A stretch of DNA of 64,000 nt from Limnephilus marmoratus (taxonomy: Eukaryota; Arthropoda; Insecta; Trichoptera; Limnephilidae): NCBI GenBank assembly GCA_917880885.1, contig OU862909.1, positions 29,570,851-29,634,850 of the forward strand, given 5' to 3'. The notes beneath the pieces were generated by a model that saw only the letters and a list, made by a program, of their open reading frames with translations, had not been told where the DNA came from and did not search any database. Positions 56,675 to 64,000 of the stretch are shown here, in pieces; position 1 is the first letter of the stretch; each line of letters starts with the position of its first letter. Position numbers and translations under genes: made by a program.

Positions 56675-58360
56675 TCATCGAATGAATTTAAAACATTCAA
56701 TGAATTTTAAAAACTTGAGAGAAACAAAGAAATATCCAATTTTCATGGTGGAATTTCACAGCGGAATAAAATGGCAAAGTAAATGGACAGATTGACTCAA
56801 TGTGCAAGAAGCTTATTCCAAAAATTTCAAAAATATACTTTTTACATAGAAGCCGAAGTAGTTTCGAGTAACTTCTTAAAAAAACAGTTTACGACAAGCT
56901 CCCGTTTTCCGCCCTTAAAAATACATTTCCACTGAAGGCGATTTTCAAGTTGCTTAAAGTCTGTCACATTATCAAAATGTTTTTCAGTTGGTTCCATTAA
57001 TCGATTTTAGATGTTATTCCCAGAAGAGAAAAAGCCATCAGAGACAGGCACTGTAAAATGGGGTAACTTTTCAAATGAAAAGTTAACATTTTAAATATCA
57101 AGAATGTTTTTAGAGGTTATGGTATCTTGATTATGTAAAATCTTGCAAATAACTTTACGGATAAGTTTACTCGTCTTCTGTTTATTAATTATTTTTTGTT
57201 AGACTGCTAATACAGTACTGATTGGCATTTGATTCAACCGGTTAATAGCTGAGTGGACAAATGTTTCGGATTCTCATCCATTATCCATCCTAATTTGGGA
57301 GACGGTATGGGTACCGCCGCCCCGAGGACCATTTATTTGTACAAAATTTAAACATAATTGATAACATAGTGATAATAATTACACTATAACATATGAAACA
57401 TTTCAATTTTATAATTTTTAATATCGGCTTTTAAAATACGTATATGTCGAAGCTTAGACCTGGATCAAAAAGTTTTTTTTATCCTTTAAAAGCAAAGATT
57501 TTTGGGATCTCTATGTGATGCAGATTCACCAGTTTCAGGCTTTACTATAAGTTTCCAGATATCGTATATCTACTAGATATCTCTATAACTAGTAACAACG
57601 TAACGAATGGCTGGAAATTGTTGGCGATTCACCAAAACCCGATGTGAACAAAAATTATTTAATCTAAATTGAAGTCATGTTTTTGTTTCATAAAACAAAT
57701 ACTTAGGTTCTTAAAACAAGCTACCGACGTACTATTGGTTCTGCGCTACCGACTACATACAGAGTACGTACGTTAAACAACCGTTTACCATACAAAAAGG
57801 TTATTTTTCAGTTGTGTAAAATTTAAACACGTTTTTCAGTAAGGGGGTAAGTTAGCGAAAGTAAAATATCTCGTGTGTTCTCTTTATTCCTCCCACTTAT
57901 CTTGTTTTACCATCTCGTCCAACTTCCGTAATATGTAGGTGGAGTTTTCTCCGAATTTCCACTTCCGTACCCGTTCTGTTTTCCCTGTTAATCTCATAAG
58001 CGGCCCAATTGTGAAGGAGATCTTCTCGCTCTAATGACAATTTAATTAGGTAATACTTATCTGAGTTCTTGTATTTCAAAGATTTAATATTGTCCCAGAA
58101 AGTCAGTGTTTTATTTAGTTAATTTAAATTTCATGCATTTTCCGTCTTTATTTAGTTTAAGGCCCGGTAGTAAGCGCTAAAAAGAAGAATAAGGGGAGAT
58201 ATGTAAAAAAGAATATTAGAAGGTGCGCGGTAATATTAAAAACGATAATAATTAAGTGAAAATCTTTAATAAAACACGACTCGCTTAAAATACTACAAAA
58301 ATCTCATGCGAAATGTTTTAAATAGCATTTTTTTAAATTATCCTTATTATTTTTTTTTAG
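56675..58360. other. Intergenic sequence
   Basis: No repeat family from elsewhere. A 60-residue minus-strand frame (57897-58079) with charged, coding-like composition could be an exon but shows no motif. Confidence 0.45.
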
Positions 58361-58537
58361 AAATACAAACGTTCTCGGGTTATGAATAACGTGACAATGT
58401 TTGATAATCTCTTACTACCATCACATAAAGTGGAAAATGTTGCTAGTGTCATGGTGGAGGACTTGCCGAGGAACCGAACATGGGGCGCCTGGGTGGGACC
58501 CAAACGCAATGCCAACGCAGCCACCGAAATAATTTAA
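58361..58537 (+). CDS. Possible last coding exon of an unknown gene
   Basis: A strong acceptor (a T tract then TTTAG) ends at 58360. The frame then reads KYKRSRVMNNVTMFDNLLLP and continues 58 codons to TAA at 58535-58537, ending GPKRNANAATEII. The second half is GC-rich against an AT-rich background, as expected of a conserved exon. Upstream exons were not found. I do not recognise the protein. Confidence 0.4.
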   Translation, partial: KYKRSRVMNNVTMFDNLLLPSHKVENVASVMVEDLPRNRTWGAWVGPKRNANAATEII

Positions 58538-59231
58538 AGAAATACTGAATTTTTTCTTACTTGTAAAATAACAGAAAAAATGTGCTTATAATAATTTTCG
58601 GAGCTTACTTTGCAATTTTTTTCTATTAAGGGCATTTCATATAATTACCATTTCGGCGTGGCAAATGAATAGATATTATCTTAAAAAATAACATGCATTT
58701 TTTTTAGAAACTTAAAAACTTGATGTATTTAAGACATTCGGAATGCGGGGGCCTAAGACAATGATGATGTTGTGGTTCACATATTATTTTTTAACTAATC
58801 ACTAGAATGTAACACATTAACGACAGGTGATATAAATAGTTCTCTCAATTATTTGAACGGCCCTGGTTTGGTAGTCGAGAAATTCTGTAATAAACTCTAA
58901 TACTCTAAATAACGAAAAATAATGTTTGATATTTGCTGCTGATTTAACTAAATATTCTGCCGTATACTTTTAGAAGAATACGCTTATCGGGTTAAATATC
59001 CGGACCTAGAGGACCTAGATTACTATTTAAATTATACTGTAACAGCCTTACTAAAAAACCCAGTAAAAATTTTATTCAATTGACAAACGGCCGCGGATGT
59101 GAAAACATTACAAATTAAAAAAATTTTCATGGAAAAAAATACACTTGGTTTACACAGTCTGAGAGGGTAGTTTATCTCTGTTTTAGTAATGATGTCTGAA
59201 CGAAATTTGGACTTTTTGCATAGTATTTTGA

Positions 59232-60602
59232 ATGTTCTATATATTTCTTATTTTTGAAGGTGTCGTAAAAACAAATACCATTTATGAAAACTGGCAGCAT
59301 GTTGATAAGTTCGTCATCTGGTCTGGGAGACCAGACACGGAGAGGGCTTGTCAGAGTGTTGCAGCGCTACTGTCTCCCAGAATGGTTGAATGTATGTTGC
59401 AGTTTGAATGTGTAACTCCAAGAATAATGTGGATCCGATTCAAAATTGGTTTAACAAGGGTGTTTCTTATTATTTGCTATGCCCCTGTTAATTCTGAAAG
59501 TGACGAAGTGAAAGATGATTTTTGGACTGGTGTGAATGATGTTATGAGACTAAAAGAGTTGAATGAAAGGATTATTATGGCGGGCGATTTGAATGGGTGG
59601 GTCGGTATTAGACGTGACGGATTTGATTCGGCCTTAGGTATGTTCGGGGATAAAAGAACGAATGATAATGGGAACAGAATACTTGAGGTATGTTTAGAGT
59701 GGAACCTTTTTGTGTCGAATACTTTCTTTGATCATAAAGGTATCCATCAGTATACGTGGGAAAGAGGAATTGAAAGATCAATAATCGATTTTGTAGTAAT
59801 TGACTCTAGGTTGAGAGCCGTTACCGAGGACACAAGAGTTTTCAGAGGGGCTGAGGTTGAAACTGACCACTTTCTGGTGGTGTCAAAAGTAAACCTCTTT
59901 CGCGGCTGGCGCTCTAAGGTGAAAACGGTATCAGCTCCAACTAGAATCAAAATAGAAAAACTACAAAACGAGTATGTCATAAGTGAGTATGAGAAGTGTG
60001 CAGAAATGAGATTGAATGAGAAGGAAATGAACGGTCTAAGCATAGAGGAAACATGGAACCACATTAAGGTGAGTCTATGCGAATCTGCTAGAGACGTGTG
60101 TGGAATAAGTAAGCAAGGTAGGAAAAAAGGTGATGCATGGTGGGATGATGAGATCAAAGCACTGGTCTCAGAGAAGAAGAAAGCATGGTTACATCTGACA
60201 GCGACTGGCAGTGTTTCAAGCGAAGAGAGAGATCGAGCGAAAGAAGTGTATAAGGTATGCAAGAAAAGAGTAAGTGTTGGGGTGAAAGAACGGAAAAAAC
60301 GCCTGGAAGAAGAAGAGGGAATCAAAATGACAAACCACTTCCAAGAAAACATAAAACTGTTTTGGAAGGAGTTCAAAAGATCCCGGAGTGGACCAGAGAA
60401 CGGAAGCATGAAAGTGATAAAATCGAAAGATGGACAAATGTTGACGAATGAGAATGAAATTAAAGAGAGATGGATGAAATATTTCGAGGAGGTCTTCGAA
60501 AGTAACCCGAGTGACTGTGATCCAAGCGGTGAATCGGTTATGAACGATGATGGAGTGAATGTTACCAAAATCAGCATGGATGAAATAAAAAAAATCTATT
60601 AA
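59232..60602 (+). CDS. LINE ORF, endonuclease part
   Basis: Residues from about 10 belong to the exonuclease-endonuclease-phosphatase domain that nicks target DNA: ICYAPVNSESDEVKDDFW, catalytic GDLN at 118-121, the RSIIDFVVIDSRLR strand, and TDH near 211. The remainder is the linker with many charged residues and FWKEFKRSRSG. The first nine or so codons are flanking DNA. The frame ends at a stop only because of a one-base shift in A8 (60587-60594); it then continues directly into the reverse transcriptase. Confidence 0.8.
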   Translation: MFYIFLIFEGVVKTNTIYENWQHVDKFVIWSGRPDTERACQSVAALLSPRMVECMLQFECVTPRIMWIRFKIGLTRVFLIICYAPVNSESDEVKDDFWTGVNDVMRLKELNERIIMAGDLNGWVGIRRDGFDSALGMFGDKRTNDNGNRILEVCLEWNLFVSNTFFDHKGIHQYTWERGIERSIIDFVVIDSRLRAVTEDTRVFRGAEVETDHFLVVSKVNLFRGWRSKVKTVSAPTRIKIEKLQNEYVISEYEKCAEMRLNEKEMNGLSIEETWNHIKVSLCESARDVCGISKQGRKKGDAWWDDEIKALVSEKKKAWLHLTATGSVSSEERDRAKEVYKVCKKRVSVGVKERKKRLEEEEGIKMTNHFQENIKLFWKEFKRSRSGPENGSMKVIKSKDGQMLTNENEIKERWMKYFEEVFESNPSDCDPSGESVMNDDGVNVTKISMDEIKKIY

Positions 60603-62152
60603 ATGTATGAAAAATGGTAAGGCTGTGGGTTTCGACAATATTGCTGCCGAATACTTTAAAGGAGATAGCCGTATTATTCTCACATGGTTGTGCAGACTTT
60701 TTAACCAATGTTTAGAGGAGGGTTACACGCCATTAGATTGGAGAAGGGCTGTAATCATGCCATTGTACAAAGGTAAAGGGTCACGTATGGAATGTGGGAA
60801 TCATAGGGCTATTAGCCTTCTTAGTACAGTGGGCAAGTTGTATGGTAGAATATTGATTGAAAGGGTAAGAATGGAAACAAAAGATAAAATATGGGATGTG
60901 CAAGGTGCTTTTATGAGTGGAAGGGGATGCATGGACCAGATTTTCTCATTGCGTATGCTCAGTGAAAAGTTTCTTGCAAAAAAACAGAAACTCTTCTGTG
61001 CCTTTGTAGATCTACAAAAAGCATACGACCGAGTTGACAGGAAAAAGCTATGGAAGGTATTGTCCAAGTATGGAGTGAATAAGTATCTCATACAGGCAAT
61101 TGCGTCTCTGTATGAGGGAAGCGTTGCATGTGTTAGGGTGAACGGTGATTTTACGGGGTGGTTTGACATCACAAAAGGTGTTAAACAAGGCTGCGTAATG
61201 TCGCCATGGTTATTCAATCTATATATGAATAATTGTATGCAAGAATTGAAAGAGATGGGATTGGGTGCGAAATTGAGTAATCTAGAAGTATGTTGCCTGT
61301 TGTATGCTGATGATGCGGTGCTGATATCTAACAGTATGGAAGATCTACAGTCTCTCGTGTCAAGAATGATCGAAGTATGCATGAAGAATGAGTTAATGAT
61401 GAATGTAAGTAAGTCTAAAGTCATGGTGTTTGAAAGAGAGAGTACGAAAACAGTATGCAATATAGTTGTGAATGATGAATACTTGGAGCAGGTGGATGAG
61501 TTTGTTTATTTGGGAAGTATGTTTACGAGAGATGGGAAGGCTGATAGAGATATTGAAAGAAGGGTGAATGCAGGTAACTCTATTAATGGAGGACTGAACG
61601 CCGTTGGCAGCAACAAAAAACTGTCCAAAGACGCGAAACTAGCCGTCCATAATGGAGTACTGGTACCTACCCTGATGTATGGCAGTGAGGCATGGAACTG
61701 GCAGAGGAAGGATGAAAGTAGACTGAACGCTGTAGAAATGAGATCCCTGAGGCGTATGTGTGGTAAAACCATGTATGATCGTGTGAGAAATGTGGAAATC
61801 CGCAAAGAATGCAAGGCTGATGTAAGCGTGATGAGTAAGATCAAGAAAGGAACGCTCCGATGGTTTGGGCATGTAGAGAGAATGAACGAGGAAAGGAGTG
61901 TAAGGAGAATATATGACGCAAATGTGAATGGTAGAAGAAGTCGAGGACGCCCAAGAAAGACATGGCACGACCAAGTGAATCAGATACTTGAGTCGGGCCA
62001 TGTCAAGAGTCAGAATAATAGAAGAGAATGTATGAGACGTTGTATGAATTTAAACGAGGCAAGGAATGTGTGCCAAGACCGGGATGTTTGGCGGTCCGTC
62101 CTCTCTGCCTACCCCTGCGGGGAAACGGCGTGATGGTTAGTTAGTTAGTTAG
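59255..62152 (+). mobile_element. RTE-type non-LTR retrotransposon, nearly full length
   Basis: A single ORF encoding an endonuclease and reverse transcriptase is followed 1 bp after its stop by GGTTAGTTAGTTAGTTAG, a short tandem tail typical of RTE-like elements. The 5' end is truncated: the first strands of the endonuclease are missing. Confidence 0.8.
60607..62133 (+). CDS. LINE ORF, reverse transcriptase part
   Basis: The reverse transcriptase copies element RNA at the nicked target. Codons in this frame start before the methionine at 60607 (KSIKCMKNGKAVGFDN, palm motif). Further motifs: NHRAISLLSTVGKLYGRIL, FVDLQKAYDRVDR near 135, GVKQGCVMSPWLFNLY, catalytic YADD at 233-236, and FVYLGSMFTRDG. 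The C-terminal part has LRWFGHVERM, GRRSRGRPRKTWHDQ and ends SAYPCGETA. All catalytic residues are present and there is no stop, so the element was probably mobile recently. Confidence 0.85.
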   Translation: MKNGKAVGFDNIAAEYFKGDSRIILTWLCRLFNQCLEEGYTPLDWRRAVIMPLYKGKGSRMECGNHRAISLLSTVGKLYGRILIERVRMETKDKIWDVQGAFMSGRGCMDQIFSLRMLSEKFLAKKQKLFCAFVDLQKAYDRVDRKKLWKVLSKYGVNKYLIQAIASLYEGSVACVRVNGDFTGWFDITKGVKQGCVMSPWLFNLYMNNCMQELKEMGLGAKLSNLEVCCLLYADDAVLISNSMEDLQSLVSRMIEVCMKNELMMNVSKSKVMVFERESTKTVCNIVVNDEYLEQVDEFVYLGSMFTRDGKADRDIERRVNAGNSINGGLNAVGSNKKLSKDAKLAVHNGVLVPTLMYGSEAWNWQRKDESRLNAVEMRSLRRMCGKTMYDRVRNVEIRKECKADVSVMSKIKKGTLRWFGHVERMNEERSVRRIYDANVNGRRSRGRPRKTWHDQVNQILESGHVKSQNNRRECMRRCMNLNEARNVCQDRDVWRSVLSAYPCGETA

Positions 62153-63986
62153 ATTTGTGTAATTGAAATACGCTTTAGTTTTAAAAAACTGCGCGAAAAA
62201 AAATGGAATTTTTAATTTACCAAAACATATTTGATGAAAGTGTACAGAAATTTATAAAAAAAACAAAATTTAAAAAATACAAACCTTTTATATAATGAAT
62301 TTGGAACGAAACTGTCACCTCACTTTTTAATTTAATTTTAATTTTCATGTTTTATATAAAATCCTTTTTGTCATTACAATTTTCAAAGTACGATTATTTT
62401 TATTATAACTTGACTAAAACTTATGAAAAACCACAAAAACACGGTGAATATATCAATTATACGAATATAATGGTAAATTAGTCATATTATTAGAAATTAC
62501 GATCAAATTTGAGTAATATTACACACACATCCCAGGAGTGATTTTTTTTTCGCGCTTTCAGCCCGAACGACGAATGCGCAGGCGCCGCCACCTGGCGGTT
62601 ATGAAGGAAAACCAACAATTTAGTGCTTACACTATGAAAAATTACATTGTTGCCAGATTTAAAATACATTTTAAGAACAAACCTTATTAGTAATATTTCA
62701 TGTTTTAGTGTATTTTTGTTTTATTCATGTTGCTGCAGCAACACGGGTTATCGGGCGTGCTGTGGTTTTTTTTAGTAAGGCTGTAAATCTATAAAGCTAT
62801 TAAAGCTAGGTAACATTTTAAACACCCACGTGAAGTAGAAATTGCTTATGACGCCTTCTACTTGTATAAAGTACACTTAATGGGGAATAAGAATCTAGAA
62901 AATGAAAAAAAACTTTTAGTACACATCTACCCTGATGATGGACACTGTAATGCTGTCCGTGACGTTGGCTAAAGAAAGAGGTAGCGCAACACAGCATAAT
63001 ACCCTAAAAATAAACAACGATAGGTAATATCACCGTAACTCATTTTCCACTCATTGCTAGATCAAGTTTCTTTGTTTTTCTACTTACATTTTTTTCTCGT
63101 CTATCCTGCAGGTTTTCTGGTAAACTGTAACAGCCTTACTAAAAAAAAAACCACACCACGCCCGATAACCCGTGTTGCTGCAGTAAACATGAATAAAACA
63201 AAAATACACCAAAACTCGAAACATTAGATACTAATAAGTTTTGTTCTTAAAATGTATTTTATTTCTGGCAAAAATGTAATTTTTTATAGTGTAGGTACTA
63301 AATTGTTTGTTTTCCTTCACAACCGCTAGGTGGTGGCGCCTGCGCATTCGTTGTTCGCGCTCTTATATGAACTTCCGCGCTGGATGCGTGTGCAATATTA
63401 CTTAAATATGATGGTTAATTTCTATTAATATGACTAATATACTCTTATATTTATATAATTGATATATTTACCGTTTTTTTGTGGTTTTTCATTTAGTCAA
63501 GTTATAATAACTATAACCGTACTTTGAAAATTAAAATGTCAAAAACTATTTTATATGATACATGAAAATTCAAATTTACATTTAAAGGATTTTATTTTAT
63601 GAGAATTTCATGTAAGTGGTGTTGTTTTTAAATATTAATATCTAATACATGTGTTCCTAAATGTGTCAAAGAAATTAACGTCTTTAGAGATGCAAGAAAT
63701 CTGTCATAAAAGCCGGAATTATTGTTAGGTTAGTTTTTTAGCAATAAAAAAACTCTGAAATTTTTTATTATTTTTTTTATTGTATGCACGAGGAAAAAGT
63801 GAGGTGATAGTTTCCTTCCAAATTTATTACAAAAAGGACTGTGTTTTTGAAATTTTGTTTTTTTTTTAATTTCTCTACATTTTAGTAAAAAAATTTTTTG
63901 GTAAGAAATTTTTTTCCGAGTTTGAATCTTAAAATATGTCAGTTTTTGAAAACTAAAGTGTATTTCAGATACACAAATCTAAAAGT
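62149..63986. repeat. Large inverted repeat, arms 62149-62783 and 63131-63986
   Basis: The left arm, right after the LINE tail, is the reverse complement of the right arm for over 600 bp (for example GTGCTTACACTATGAAAAAT against its complement near 63277), with about 190 bp extra in the right arm (about 63610-63790). A 347-bp spacer separates TAA-flanked CAGCC ends. These are two head-to-head copies of the element at 59043; the second continues past the window. Confidence 0.8.
62784..63130. other. Spacer between the two inverted copies
   Basis: 347 bp without repeats, holding one short imperfect hairpin (GAAGTAGAAATTGC region). Nothing else recognised. Confidence 0.5.
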
Positions 63987-64000
63987 TAATTTTATCTAGT

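Larger units (their letters stand above)
59043..62783. mobile_element. TAA-duplicating element with CAGCC ends, host of the LINE
   Basis: CAGCCTTACTAAAAAA starts at 59043 after TAA (59040-59042); the inverted end AGTAAGGCTG stops at 62783 before TAA (62784-62786). A 3-bp TAA duplication fits PIF/Harbinger-type elements. Almost all of the interior is a younger LINE; without it the element would be about 0.8 kb with no gene. Confidence 0.55.

Noticed and set aside
59747..62001. Minus-strand frames across the LINE, up to 276 residues
   Set aside because: They lie opposite intact endonuclease and reverse-transcriptase frames and show no domains.

Overview
This is a window of AT-rich animal nuclear DNA, most likely from an insect. 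The evidence is a beta-tubulin gene with a GT-AG intron at the classical codon-19 position, RTE-type and Jockey/CR1-type LINEs, Tc1/IS630-like and DUF7869 transposon proteins, and several MITE families of the kind common in insects. I cannot fix the order; the transposon protein types are typical of hemipterans but not exclusive to them. There are no operons, prokaryotic signals, CRISPR arrays or rRNA genes. Only the tubulin gene reads as an ordinary intact host gene, and a short possible last exon lies at 58.4 kb.

About 1-32.6 kb is a heterochromatin-like mosaic of a few recurring modules. SatA is a 127-bp or 141-bp tandem satellite. SatB is a satellite of about 146 bp. RepC is a dispersed repeat of about 320 bp that ends in a run of A. 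RepD is a block of about 0.9 kb rich in hairpins. Nine times a RepD block stops in a TA-rich stretch and is followed by CTAG plus a GTTGC/GCAAC hairpin and then SatA. Read on the minus strand this is the layout of a Helitron 3' end (hairpin, CTAG, T), so SatA may be cargo of a rolling-circle element. At 32.6 kb a RepD block ends at the same TA-rich stretch without the CTAG module, which looks like an empty site. From 11.6 to 20.8 kb four monomers of about 2.3 kb form a higher-order repeat with an alternating pattern of about 4.6 kb.

About 33-44.5 kb holds a divergent beta-tubulin (35444-37040) and then a nest of elements. A minus-strand LINE (ORF1 plus a broken ORF2) is split inside its endonuclease by a 4006-bp DNA element. 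That element has 23-bp inverted ends (20 of 23 identical), a 4-bp ATGT target duplication, repeated subterminal motifs, and one decayed gene of the DUF7869 family. This is the strongest candidate for a poorly described mobile system. Next to it is a small spliced reading frame that keeps the helix-turn-helix and C-terminal parts of a Tc1/IS630-like transposase but has lost the catalytic middle.

About 45-57 kb contains a strongly decayed, less AT-rich block between degenerate AATG repeats, tRNA-like sequences in an inverted pair, and five short inverted-repeat elements. From about 59 to 62.2 kb there is a nearly full-length RTE-type LINE with an intact reverse transcriptase, one frameshift in a run of eight A, and a (GTTA)n tail. 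It sits inside an element with CAGCC ends and a TAA target duplication; a second inverted copy of that element runs off the right edge of the window.
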